This document shows, one piece after another, positions 28,921 to 37,092 of a DNA stretch of 64,000 nt. Position 1 is the first letter of the stretch; each line of letters opens with the position of its first letter. The DNA comes from Roseivivax halotolerans. Lineage in GTDB: Bacteria; Pseudomonadota; Alphaproteobacteria; Rhodobacterales; Rhodobacteraceae. Location: positions 62,001 to 126,000 of the forward strand of contig NZ_FOXV01000006.1 of the NCBI RefSeq assembly GCF_900115815.1. The letters are read 5' to 3'. Position numbers and translations under genes: made by a program. The notes below the pieces were generated by a model, which saw only the letters and a program-made list of their open reading frames with translations, did not search any database and was not told the origin of the DNA.

Positions 28921-29643
28921 ATGCCGGTCGCCGGCACGCCTCTCGCGAGGATCGGGCCGAACGCGATCCTGCAATTGCTCGCGGTGCTCGAAGCGCGGGG
29001 CGGACCACGCCTGTGCGAGCGCGTGATGTCGCGCGCGGGGATTGCAAGCCTGCCCGATTGCAGCACCATGATCGACGAGTGCATCGCGGTCTCGCTGCAT
29101 CATGCCGTGCGCGCAGAGCTTTCCGAAAGCGCCGAGGATATCCTGCGCGAGGCCGGAGAGCGCACCGCCGCCTATATCCTCGCGCACCGGATCCCGCCTC
29201 TCGCGCAGCGGATCCTGAAGATCCTGCCGCCACCGCTTTCGGCGCGCCTGCTCTCCGGCGCGATCACGCGGCACGCCTGGACGTTCGCAGGCTCGGCCGG
29301 GTTCCGGACGCTTGGCCCCTATGGCTTTGAGCTGACGCGAAACCCCTTCGCGCACGGTGCGGTTTCGGATCAGGCCCTGTGCGGCTGGCATGCCGCGGTC
29401 TTCGCCGGACTTTACAACGCGCTTGTGTCAGCCGCGTTCGACTGCACCGAAACATCCTGCATCGCGCAGGGAGACCCATCCTGCCGCTTCGAGCTGACAC
29501 GAAAATATGATAAAGAGCAAAGGCAGAGCGACGGAGTCCGTCGGCGCCTCAGCGCGCCGTTCGGCAACCGGCAGACAGGCCCCACCGGAAGCACCCGGAC
29601 CTCCGGGCTTCCCCGTGACATCGGAACCTACGATGGAACTTGA
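28921..29643 (+). CDS. bchJ: BchJ-type V4R-domain protein of bacteriochlorophyll synthesis
   Basis: A 240-residue V4R-domain protein. The domain occupies residues to about 195 and ends in the typical DCTETSCIAQGDPSCRFEL with three Cys. BchJ was once called 4-vinyl reductase and is now thought to help deliver intermediates or support BchE; the exact role is unsettled. GGAGG lies 10 bp before the ATG, inside the bchE 3' end, so the two form an operon. The last 45 or so residues, rich in Arg, Gly, Thr and Ser, extend beyond what I expect for BchJ. Confidence 0.88.
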   Translation: MPVAGTPLARIGPNAILQLLAVLEARGGPRLCERVMSRAGIASLPDCSTMIDECIAVSLHHAVRAELSESAEDILREAGERTAAYILAHRIPPLAQRILKILPPPLSARLLSGAITRHAWTFAGSAGFRTLGPYGFELTRNPFAHGAVSDQALCGWHAAVFAGLYNALVSAAFDCTETSCIAQGDPSCRFELTRKYDKEQRQSDGVRRRLSAPFGNRQTGPTGSTRTSGLPRDIGTYDGT

Positions 29644-29854
29644 GAAATACGCCTTGAAGCCGAGAGATCCCGATGCATTGCAAGAGGGACGCATGGTCCC
29701 GCGCGTGCAGGAGTGCCTTTCGCGAATCGACCCGGAGCTCAGACCGTCCTCACCGCTGCGCCGGAGCAAAGCCTGCATGGACCCGGTCACCGTGCACGAT
29801 ATCGCGGTATCGGCACTTCTGATGATCGCGGCCCATCACAGCCGCAGGCACTGA
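29633..29854 (+). CDS. Possible small protein after bchJ (doubtful)
   Basis: A 73-codon ORF whose ATG overlaps the bchJ stop region by 11 bp. It starts MELEKYALKPRDPDAL and ends SALLMIAAHHSRRH. I do not recognise it. No good ribosome binding site is visible; coupling to bchJ is the only argument for translation. The rest of 29644-30012 holds one 15-codon ORF (next entry) and nothing else I can identify. Confidence 0.3.
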   Translation: MELEKYALKPRDPDALQEGRMVPRVQECLSRIDPELRPSSPLRRSKACMDPVTVHDIAVSALLMIAAHHSRRH

Positions 29855-29968
29855 GCAGGCCGGAGGAGGCGCCACGTCGCCTTTGTTGCTTCTGCGGCGT
29901 TTCATCCGCCTCGCAAGTCAGTCTAAGGTCGCTTCCGGAGCGCGGCGATACGCCCGGGAGGATCCGAT

Positions 29969-30016
29969 ATGACACGTCACGACCTGACCTTCGACGCCAA
30001 GCCGGACGGGTCATGA
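29969..30016 (+). CDS. 15-codon mini-ORF coupled to the MBL-fold gene (leader or remnant)
   Basis: ATG at 29969 encodes MTRHDLTFDAKPDGS and stops at TGA 30014-30016, overlapping the next gene's ATG by 4 bp. It has GGGAGGATC in an excellent ribosome binding site position, better than the following gene has by itself. It could be a translated leader that couples initiation of the hydrolase, or the 5' remnant of a gene whose body was deleted. Both are inference. Confidence 0.4.
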   Translation: MTRHDLTFDAKPDGS

Positions 30017-30900
30017 GCGGCGAGGCAGCGGTCACGCTTCTCGGCACGAAAGGCGGCCCTGCGATTCGTCCGGGCACGCGGATGCCGACCGCGACGCTGA
30101 TGCAGATGGGCGGGCACACGATCCTCGTCGATGCGGGGCTTGGAGTGACGCGAGGGATCTGCGATGCGGGTATCGCGCTGACGGAGCTCGACGCAATCCT
30201 GATCACGCATCTGCATTCCGATCATTACCTCGAGCTTGGCCCGCTGTTGCACACGGCCTGGACGGCCGGGCTGAAGCGGCCCGTGCCGGTCTACGGGCCT
30301 GATGGGCTTGCCGCCTATTGGCAGGGTTTCCTGACGTCGATGGCCTTCGATATCGAGCTTCGGATCCGCGACGAGGGACGCCCGAACCTCGGGGCCCTTG
30401 CCGAGATCAAGCAGATTCCGGAGGCTGGCCTAACGGTAGGTCCGGTGGCCATCTCCAGCCTCCGCAACCTTCATCCGCCCATCGTGGAAAGTTACGCGCT
30501 CCGTTTCGAGTGCGGGGGGCAAAGCGCCGTTCTTTCCGGTGACACCGCGCCGATGCACGACATGGTATCCTTCGCCAGTGGGGCGGAGTTGCTCGTGCAC
30601 GAGGCGATGCTCACCGCCGGGATCGATGCACTGTGCAAGCGGGTCGGCAATGGCGACGACAGGCTGCGCCGGCATCTCGAACGATCTCACACCCCCGCGG
30701 CCGAGGCGGGACGGATCGCGCATGAGGCCGGCGTGGGTGCGCTCGCGCTCAATCATCTTGTGCCCTGTGACGATCCGGCTTTCACGGAGGAAGACTGGCA
30801 GCGCGAGGTGCGCCGCGGCTGGGATGGGCCGATTTACATCGGACAGGACGGAATGCGTATCGCGCTCGCGCCTCTGGCCGCGCGGGTCGGCGATGCCTGA
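30013..30900 (+). CDS. Metallo-beta-lactamase-fold hydrolase
   Basis: A 295-residue MBL-fold protein of the RNase Z/arylsulfatase-like group. The metal motif THLHSDHYLELGPL (HxHxDH) is intact. LSGDTAP supplies the bridging Asp, VHEAML fits the RNase Z-like layout, and ALNHLVP the last His. There is no signal peptide. Relatives hydrolyse esters, lactones, cyclic phosphodiesters or RNA, so the substrate cannot be read. Start chosen at the ATG overlapping the mini-ORF stop; the frame is open further upstream but without family sequence. Confidence 0.82.
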   Translation: MSGEAAVTLLGTKGGPAIRPGTRMPTATLMQMGGHTILVDAGLGVTRGICDAGIALTELDAILITHLHSDHYLELGPLLHTAWTAGLKRPVPVYGPDGLAAYWQGFLTSMAFDIELRIRDEGRPNLGALAEIKQIPEAGLTVGPVAISSLRNLHPPIVESYALRFECGGQSAVLSGDTAPMHDMVSFASGAELLVHEAMLTAGIDALCKRVGNGDDRLRRHLERSHTPAAEAGRIAHEAGVGALALNHLVPCDDPAFTEEDWQREVRRGWDGPIYIGQDGMRIALAPLAARVGDA

Positions 30901-31006
30901 CGACATTTGCGAACCTGCCGGGTCATGGAGGTCAACGTCACCTTGGTGCTGGCGCATCAACCTCGAAGACCGCGAAACGCGCAGACGGACATCAGGAGAA
31001 TGAGCC

Positions 31007-31450
31007 GTGAGCTGGACGATCGAAGACACCTGCCGCCACTCCGTTCTTTGCTGGCTTGCGACCGTTGACGCGAAAGGCCGTCCCAGCGTCTCTCCGAAAG
31101 AGATGTGGCGTCTTGCCGGCGAGGAGTTCCAGATCGCGGATATCGCCTCGGCAGGCTCGGTCCGCGCGATCCGGGCCAATCCCGAAGTCTGCGTCAGCCT
31201 GATCGACATCTTCCGCCAGCGGGGACACAAGCTCTGTGGCGCTGCCGAGATCATCGGATGCGAGGATGAGGGCTTCGACGCGCTGCATGGCCCGCTTGCC
31301 GATATGGCCGGTCCGCATTTCCCGATCCGGCACGTCATCCGCATCAAGATCGAGCGCAGCGCCGAGATCCTCGCGCCGAGCTACCGGATCTTCCCGGACC
31401 GAACCGAGGGGGAGCATATCGGCGCGACGAAGGCGCGTTACGGGGTCTGA
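31007..31450 (+). CDS. Pyridoxamine 5'-phosphate oxidase-like flavin-binding protein
   Basis: A 147-residue split-barrel protein of the PNPOx-like family. CWLATVDAKGRPSVSPKEMWRL matches the FMN-binding strand pattern, and IRANPEVCVSLIDIF the second block. Such proteins bind FMN, F420 or heme and act as small-molecule oxidoreductases; it is shorter than true PdxH. The start is GTG at 31007 after AGGAGAATGA. It lies 106 bp after the MBL-fold gene on the same strand. Confidence 0.82.
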   Translation: MSWTIEDTCRHSVLCWLATVDAKGRPSVSPKEMWRLAGEEFQIADIASAGSVRAIRANPEVCVSLIDIFRQRGHKLCGAAEIIGCEDEGFDALHGPLADMAGPHFPIRHVIRIKIERSAEILAPSYRIFPDRTEGEHIGATKARYGV

Positions 31451-31560
31451 AGTTGCCTCCGCCAGGCCCGAACGGGCGGCTTTCAACCGCTATGGGAACG
31501 GCTTCGGCAATCCGGTTGTTTATCGCATAACCATGTGCGAGTCCGATGCTCAAGCGCCTC

Positions 31561-31588
31561 TTGACACGTCAATGCGGGTGTTAGGTAT
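31561..31588 (+). promoter_or_regulatory. Possible sigma-70-type promoter of the MscS gene
   Basis: TTGACA at 31561-31566 is a perfect -35 hexamer. At 16-17 bp spacing only a weak -10 (AGGTAT/GGTATG) is found. It lies in the 164-bp gap before the channel gene, 27 bp from its start. The call rests mainly on the -35. Confidence 0.3.
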
Positions 31589-31614
31589 GTCCGGATCACA
31601 CAGAAGGATCACCC

Positions 31615-34074
31615 ATGTTCCGAGTTTTGTTCGAGCGGATTTGCGGCATTCGCGCGCTCGCCCTTGTTCTCGTCGCGGTTACAACTGCCGTTCTGGCGCT
31701 GTCATCCCCGCAAAGTGCCGCGGCACAAGGCGCCCTCGGAGCGGGAGGTGGCGGTGAAAGTGGCTCTTCCTCCGGGGAGGAGGCGCAAAACGAGACACCC
31801 TTTGCGCTGCAAGCCCTGCTCGAAGTTCTTCGGAACGAAGCGGCCCGTCAGACCCTGATCGACGAGTTGGAACAACTGACGCAAGGCGGCACCGGCACGT
31901 CCGAAGGGGACAGCTCGTCCAGTGAGACCGGCCCGTCGGAGCCGCAACTGGACCCGGCTCCGGGGGAGACGAATTCGCTCGGTGCTCGCGTCGCGGAGTT
32001 CACGCAGGAGGTGGCTCAGGGCACGGCGGGATGGGTACTCGGTGTCTTCAATGGCGTGACCAGCGGCGATACCGTCCTCTCCGGCCTCTCGGGAGACGAA
32101 CTCGGCGTTCTCATCGAAGCCTTCCAGGCACTGATCCTCGTCATCGTCATTACCGTCGCGGTCTACCTATTGCTGCGCCGCCTCGCGATGCCGGTCTATA
32201 CGCGGATGGGTCGACGCGCCGAGGACGCCAACGCCCTTCGCACGGTCTTCATCTTCCTTGAAACCTTGATCCTCGACGCGCTCATCGTCGTCGTGGCCTG
32301 GGGGCTCGGCTATGCGATTGCCCTCGGCGTTCTCGGGGATGCGGGGCAGATCGGCTTCCGGCAGGCGCTCTATCTCAACGCGTTCCTGCTGGTGGAGATG
32401 GTCAAGGTCTTCGCCCGCGCGATCATCTCGCCGTCGAGCTACGGCCTGCGCCTTGTGAACGTGTCGAACCGGGCGGCACTGAAGCTCAATCGGCACATAA
32501 ATGTCGTGGTCAGCGTCCTCGGCTACGGCCAGCTGCTGATCGTACCCATCGTGAACCGCAACGTCTCCCTCGCGGGCGGCACGGCGATCTCGGCGATCCT
32601 GTCGATCTTCGTTCTGGTCTACCTCGTCGTCATCGTGATCCGGAACCGCGAGGCGGTCGCCAACTGGATCGCGCGGCGGCTCATGTCGCAGGACAGCGCG
32701 CCGGAACAAGACGACGCAGCCCCGGCACGCGAGCGTCTGGGCGGCATCCTCGGGACGCTGACCCGCACCTGGCATTGGTTCGTTCTCGCCTATCTTGCGA
32801 TGATGGTGATCGTGGTGCTGTCGCAGCCGAACGACGTGGTCTTCGACTACATCACCCGCTCTGCGAAGGTGTTCGTGGCGATCCTGCTCGGCTCGGTGCT
32901 GGTCGGTGCCATCGGTGGCTGGCTTCGCAACGGGATCGAGCTGCCCGAGGACATCAACCAGCGCATTCCGCTTCTCGAGCAGCGTCTCAACAAGATCGTG
33001 CCGAAGATTCTGATCGCGCTTCGCGTCATCGTCGGGATCGCGGTCCTGCTCTATGCGATCAATGCCAGCGGCCTTCTGAATATTGGCAGCTGGTTCTCGA
33101 GCGATGTCGGCATCGACGCGTCGGGACGCCTCGTGTCGGTCCTTTTCATCCTCGCCGTCGCGGCGCTGATCTGGCTGGCGATGAACTCGTGGATCGACTT
33201 TCGGCTCAGCCCCGATATCGGCGCGGTGCCTACGTCGCGTGAAAAGACGCTTCTGACGCTTCTGCGGAATGCCGCGACGATCGCGCTCATCATCCTCACG
33301 CTGATGTTCGCGCTGTCCGAAATCGGCATCAATATCGGTCCGCTTCTCGCCTCTGCGGGTGTCCTTGGCCTCGCCATCGGTTTCGGCGCGCAGAAGATGG
33401 TGCAGGACATCATCACCGGTGTCTTCATCCAGTTCGAGAACGCGATGAACGTGGGGGATGTCGTGACCGTGGGCGGCACGACCGGTGTCGTGGAGAAGCT
33501 GACGGTGCGTTCGGTCTCCCTGCGCGATCTGCAGGGCACCTACCACATCATTCCTTTTTCCTCGGTCGACATGGTGTCCAACTTCATGCGCGATTTCTCC
33601 TACTTCGTGTGCGACATGGGGATCGCCTACCGCGAGGATATCGAAGAGGCGAAGCAGGCCATGTTCGACGGCTTCGAGGAGCTGCGGAGCGACCCCGACC
33701 AGAACGCGCTGATCCTCGGCGATCTCGAGTGGTTCGGCCTCAACTCCTTCGGCGACAGCGCCGTCGTGCTGCGCGCGCGGATCAAGACCGTGCCGGGCAG
33801 CCAATGGGGTGTCGGACGGGCCTACAACGCGATCCTGAAGCGCATCTTCGACGAGCGCGGTATCGAGATCCCGTTCCCGCACCAGACGATCTTCTTCGGC
33901 GAGGCCAAGGACGGCCGGACCCAGGCCTTGCGCCTGCGGAACGTCGAGGACGAGGCGATCGAGGGCGAGGCGAGCGAGCCCGATGCGCCGAAAGCACCGG
34001 AAGACGAGGGCAAGACGCCGACGCAGGATGCCCCGCCCGACGAGGAAGGTCCGGACGCCGATCCGGGCCGCTGA
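31615..34074 (+). CDS. Large MscS-family mechanosensitive channel
   Basis: An 819-residue inner-membrane channel of the YbiO-like class. It has a signal peptide (residues 1 to about 38), a periplasmic Gly/Ser/Glu-rich stretch, then about ten membrane segments from residue 165 on. The MscS core comes at about residues 550-760: the pore helix region ASAGVLGLAIGFGAQKMVQDI and the beta-domain start MNVGDVVTVGGTTGVVEKL. The acidic C-terminal tail is likely disordered. It releases solutes on hypo-osmotic shock. It ends at the strong terminator at 34091. Confidence 0.93.
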   Translation: MFRVLFERICGIRALALVLVAVTTAVLALSSPQSAAAQGALGAGGGGESGSSSGEEAQNETPFALQALLEVLRNEAARQTLIDELEQLTQGGTGTSEGDSSSSETGPSEPQLDPAPGETNSLGARVAEFTQEVAQGTAGWVLGVFNGVTSGDTVLSGLSGDELGVLIEAFQALILVIVITVAVYLLLRRLAMPVYTRMGRRAEDANALRTVFIFLETLILDALIVVVAWGLGYAIALGVLGDAGQIGFRQALYLNAFLLVEMVKVFARAIISPSSYGLRLVNVSNRAALKLNRHINVVVSVLGYGQLLIVPIVNRNVSLAGGTAISAILSIFVLVYLVVIVIRNREAVANWIARRLMSQDSAPEQDDAAPARERLGGILGTLTRTWHWFVLAYLAMMVIVVLSQPNDVVFDYITRSAKVFVAILLGSVLVGAIGGWLRNGIELPEDINQRIPLLEQRLNKIVPKILIALRVIVGIAVLLYAINASGLLNIGSWFSSDVGIDASGRLVSVLFILAVAALIWLAMNSWIDFRLSPDIGAVPTSREKTLLTLLRNAATIALIILTLMFALSEIGINIGPLLASAGVLGLAIGFGAQKMVQDIITGVFIQFENAMNVGDVVTVGGTTGVVEKLTVRSVSLRDLQGTYHIIPFSSVDMVSNFMRDFSYFVCDMGIAYREDIEEAKQAMFDGFEELRSDPDQNALILGDLEWFGLNSFGDSAVVLRARIKTVPGSQWGVGRAYNAILKRIFDERGIEIPFPHQTIFFGEAKDGRTQALRLRNVEDEAIEGEASEPDAPKAPEDEGKTPTQDAPPDEEGPDADPGR

Positions 34075-34090
34075 GACGCCTCACATGCAA

Positions 34091-34126
34091 AACGCCCCGG
34101 GCCACGGCCCGGGGCGTTCTTTTTTA
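34091..34126. terminator. Strong bidirectional terminator
   Basis: A 12-bp stem (34091-34102 with 34107-34118, AACGCCCCGGGC/GCCCGGGGCGTT) with a 4-nt loop is followed by CTTTTTT on the plus strand and flanked by AAAA on its left, giving a T-run for the minus strand. It ends the MscS gene and the convergent hydrolase gene. Confidence 0.93.
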
Positions 34127-34140
34127 AGCTGGATGACGCG

Positions 34141-34893
34141 TCAGAGCTGCGCGTTCAAAAAGCTCATGAAGCCGTCCCAGGACGCTTCGTCGGCGTCGAG
34201 ATCGTAATCGTCCGAGCCCCAGACGGTGAAGCTGTGGCGCGCGCCGCCGAAGATTTGCGCGTCGTGCTCGACCCCGGCTTCCTGCATCTCGTTCAGAACC
34301 GCGGCCATCGCGTCCATTCCAGAGACCGGGTCCGCCGAGCCGTGGAAGAGCATGATCGGGCCGGTCACGCCGTCATAGCTTTGCCCCTCGGGCGTGCCGA
34401 GCCCCGCGTGGAACGCGGCGAACCCATCGAGATCTGCGCCCGCGCGCGCCGCTTCCAGAACCGCCGCACCGCCGAAGCAATAGCCCGAGATGACCATGTT
34501 CTCGGTTGCGCCGGGTATGTTCGACGCTTCCATGATCGATCCCATCAGGCGTTCTTGGAAAAGCTCCCGATCTTCATAGAGCGCGCCCGACAACGCCCGG
34601 TTCTCCTCGACGCTTTGCGGGTTCTCGTCGGCCCCGTAGACGTCGATCGCGAAGGCGGTGTAGCCCGCCGCGGCGAGCATCTCGGCCCGGCGCATCTCGT
34701 ACTCGGTGAGCCCGTCCCAGTCGTGCACGATGAGAACCGTGCCCTTGGTGGTCTCAAGATCGGTGTTGCGGGCGACGTAGCCCTCGAACTCGGTATCTCC
34801 CACGGTGTAGGTATACGCCTCTCCGGTGATCTCGGCCGAGGCGATGCCTGCGACGAGCATCATCGGAAGTGCTGTCAGGGTTGTGCGGAACAT
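34141..34893 (-). CDS. Exported dienelactone hydrolase-family protein
   Basis: A 250-residue alpha/beta hydrolase with a clear signal peptide (MFRTTLTALPMMLVAGIASA, cleavage after about residue 20), so it acts in the periplasm. The nucleophile motif GYCFGGAA carries the Cys typical of dienelactone hydrolases; Asp is in HGSADPVSG and His in GARHSF. True DLH enzymes are cytoplasmic and act on chloroaromatic intermediates, so this exported homologue probably has another ester or lactone substrate. The ATG at 34893 follows GAGGGAGA. Confidence 0.88.
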   Translation of the reverse strand: MFRTTLTALPMMLVAGIASAEITGEAYTYTVGDTEFEGYVARNTDLETTKGTVLIVHDWDGLTEYEMRRAEMLAAAGYTAFAIDVYGADENPQSVEENRALSGALYEDRELFQERLMGSIMEASNIPGATENMVISGYCFGGAAVLEAARAGADLDGFAAFHAGLGTPEGQSYDGVTGPIMLFHGSADPVSGMDAMAAVLNEMQEAGVEHDAQIFGGARHSFTVWGSDDYDLDADEASWDGFMSFLNAQL

Positions 34894-35004
34894 GATGATC
34901 TCCCTCTTGGTTTTGATGACGCTAGGGAAGCTAGGGCGCATCTGCCGAAAGGAAGGGGGCACACGGCCTTGTGTGCCCCGAGCGGATGCGCTTGAACCGC
35001 GCCG

Positions 35005-35511
35005 ATGATCCGCCGCACGCACCAGACCACCGAGAGCTTTTCCGAAGCGCTTTATTCCACCTGCGAGACCTATCGCTACGGGCTGGCGCGCACATGGTCC
35101 GAGGCTGCGCCAGTGCTCTTCGTGATGCTCAATCCCTCGACAGCGACGGAGATGGCGAACGACCCGACCATCCATCGCTGCGAGACACGGGCGCGCGCGA
35201 TGAATGCAGGAGGCGTGCGGATCGCCAACCTCTTCGCATTCCGTGCAACGCGGCCGCAGGATCTCAAACGCGCGGCAGATCCGGTCGGGCCGGAGAATGA
35301 CACGTTGCTGATGGAGTGGGCCGCGGGCTCGGCGATGACCATTGCGGCGTGGGGCGTGCATGGGGCCCATCTTGGGCGGGCTGCGGCGCTTCGGCCCAAG
35401 CTTGGCACGCTCTGGCACCTTGGTTTGACCAAGGCCGGGCACCCGCGCCACCCGCTCTACGTGCCTTATGCGCGCCGGCCGGAGCGCTGGTCTGTTGACA
35501 CACCTGCTTAA
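35005..35511 (+). CDS. DUF1643 domain protein
   Basis: A 168-residue protein matching the DUF1643 family: YRYGLARTW, LFVMLNPSTATEMANDPTIHRC, GGVRIANLFAFRATRP and WGVHGAHLGR. The function is unknown; the family is widespread and often solitary. No signal peptide or membrane segment. It lies alone between a hydrolase gene on the other strand and the RTX-like gene, so neighbours give no clue. The ATG at 35005 is the only start that keeps the N-terminal part. Confidence 0.85.
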   Translation: MIRRTHQTTESFSEALYSTCETYRYGLARTWSEAAPVLFVMLNPSTATEMANDPTIHRCETRARAMNAGGVRIANLFAFRATRPQDLKRAADPVGPENDTLLMEWAAGSAMTIAAWGVHGAHLGRAAALRPKLGTLWHLGLTKAGHPRHPLYVPYARRPERWSVDTPA

Positions 35512-35591
35512 CCACGGCTGGCGAATAATTTTGCGCGCGCCCGGCGCGACAGGCATGATCACGGCGTTGTCTTGGTTCGAGGTGTGACGCG

Positions 35592-36584
35592 GTGCTCTTT
35601 CTGGCGGGGCTGATGGGAATGATGATCGTCGGCTCCGTCGCCGTTCTTTCTATTGCCCCCGGCGAAGAGGGACCGGACCCCGATGACATCGATGCGCCGA
35701 CCTCGGCAGACGAGGCGCAGCCCACAGGTTCCGATCATGGCCTTCTGGAAGCTGCCGCGCAGCAGCTCGTCCTGACGGACGAGGGCGGCATCATGACCGC
35801 AGGTTCGCCCGATGCGGATGCGCTGACGGGCACCGATGTGACCGATCATATCTCGGGGGGCGATGGGTCCGATACGATCCTCGGCGGCGCCGGTGAAGAT
35901 TCGCTCGCAGGCGAAGACGATGCTGACCGGATCGAGGCTGGTTCCGGGAATGACACGGCGCATGGCGGTGCCGGCGATGATCTTCTTTTCGGGGAGGAAG
36001 GGGACGATTCCCTCTTCGGTCATGACGGCAGCGATACGCTGTCTGGCGGTGACGGCGCGGATACCCTCGAAGGCGGGCTGGGCGACGACTGGCTGAGCGG
36101 TGACGAGGGGGCCGATGCGCTTCACGGGCGTGAGGGGAACGACACGCTCTCTGGCGGCCTCGGCAGCGACACGCTCTTTGGCGGCGATGGCGACGACCTC
36201 GTTTCGGGAACCTCCATGCGCGGGATCGACGATGGTTCGGATTTCGTGAATGGCGGTGCGGGGCAGGACGTTCTGGTGCTTGGCGATGGCGATACCGGGC
36301 ATGGCGGCGACGGGGCGGATTCATTCCTGACCGGATACTGGATGCAGGCGGGCGGCTCGGAGATCGCGGATTTCGACAGCACCGCCGATCGCATGATCGT
36401 GGTCTACGACGAGGCTGACGGACCGCCAGACGATCTGACCTACACCGCCGACCCGGACGATGACGGCAGCGTCCTCCTCCGTGCCGAAGATCAGGTCCTT
36501 GCCCGTTTTGCAGCCGCTAGTGCACCGCCCCTCGGCGATATCATACTGATGTCCGCGTCAGAGGCGGAAAGTTTCGCGATCTGA
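35592..36584 (+). CDS. RTX-type calcium-binding repeat protein with N-terminal anchor
   Basis: A 330-residue protein starting with a hydrophobic segment ([20 protein letters not shown]), a Pro/Asp/Glu-rich linker, then from about residue 75 to 205 a run of nonapeptide RTX repeats ([36 protein letters not shown] and similar) that should fold as a Ca2+ beta-roll. The start is GTG at 35592 after GAGGTG; ATG codons at 35613 or 35622 are alternatives. Type I secretion genes are not adjacent. Whether it is anchored or secreted is open. Confidence 0.82.
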   Translation: MLFLAGLMGMMIVGSVAVLSIAPGEEGPDPDDIDAPTSADEAQPTGSDHGLLEAAAQQLVLTDEGGIMTAGSPDADALTGTDVTDHISGGDGSDTILGGAGEDSLAGEDDADRIEAGSGNDTAHGGAGDDLLFGEEGDDSLFGHDGSDTLSGGDGADTLEGGLGDDWLSGDEGADALHGREGNDTLSGGLGSDTLFGGDGDDLVSGTSMRGIDDGSDFVNGGAGQDVLVLGDGDTGHGGDGADSFLTGYWMQAGGSEIADFDSTADRMIVVYDEADGPPDDLTYTADPDDDGSVLLRAEDQVLARFAAASAPPLGDIILMSASEAESFAI

Positions 36585-36734
36585 CCTTTGGCGGCCCCAG
36601 TAGATTCCCCCTTTTCAAGGCACGGCATGTAACCTATACGCCGCGGGTCTCGAACCAAGGTTCGGAACACCTCCATCGGCCCTGCTGGACGACATCCCGG
36701 CTTGCGCCTTCACTCGAATTCAAAGGAGACCCCG

Positions 36735-37004
36735 ATGTCGATTACGCAAGAAGAGAAGCAGAAGATCATCAAGGAACACGCGACGGCCGAAGGCGATACC
36801 GGTTCGCCCGAGGTTCAGGTTGCGATCCTGACGACGCGCATCACCGCCCTGACCGAGCACTTCAAGACCCACGCGAAGGACAACCACTCGCGCCGCGGTC
36901 TGCTGAAGCTCGTCGCGCAGCGCCGCAAGCTGCTCGACTATCTCAAGGCGCGCGACGAAGAGCGTTACCGCACCCTGATCGGCAAGCTCGGCATCCGCCG
37001 CTGA
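36735..37004 (+). CDS. rpsO: 30S ribosomal protein S15
   Basis: An 89-residue S15, the exact usual length. It binds the three-way junction of 16S rRNA early in 30S assembly. Recognisable blocks are [18 protein letters not shown] and [32 protein letters not shown]. The frame is open upstream, but the ATG at 36735 after AAAGGAG fits. A terminator follows, and pnp is 1.4 kb away instead of adjacent. Confidence 0.98.
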   Translation: MSITQEEKQKIIKEHATAEGDTGSPEVQVAILTTRITALTEHFKTHAKDNHSRRGLLKLVAQRRKLLDYLKARDEERYRTLIGKLGIRR

Positions 37005-37023
37005 CCGATCCTCACAGATTTCG

Positions 37024-37053
37024 CGAAGGGCCGTCCTCAGGGGCGGCCCTTTT
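37024..37053 (+). terminator. Terminator after rpsO
   Basis: An 8-bp stem AAGGGCCG/CGGCCCTT (37026-37033 with 37044-37051, 10-nt loop) runs into TTTT at 37050-37053, extended by flanking GCG/CGC. It lies 20 bp after the rpsO stop and should end most rpsO transcription. Confidence 0.85.
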
Positions 37054-37092
37054 CGCATTGTGGCGCGGCGCTGCGGCGCGCTACTCCGAGGC

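Noticed and set aside
32167-33882. 571-codon ORF on the minus strand opposite the MscS gene
   Set aside because: Shadow of a clear mechanosensitive channel gene, Arg/Asp/His-rich, without any recognisable motif or ribosome binding site.
35800-36220. Tandem DNA repeats in the 35592-36584 gene, possibly CRISPR-like
   Set aside because: The periodicity is 27 bp and in frame, coding for RTX nonapeptides; spacers and repeats of a CRISPR array are absent.
36650-36665. CGAACCAAGGTTCG inverted repeat before rpsO as a third copy of the operator at 22789/42675
   Set aside because: The half-site resembles it, but the spacing and centre differ, so I do not count it as the same site.
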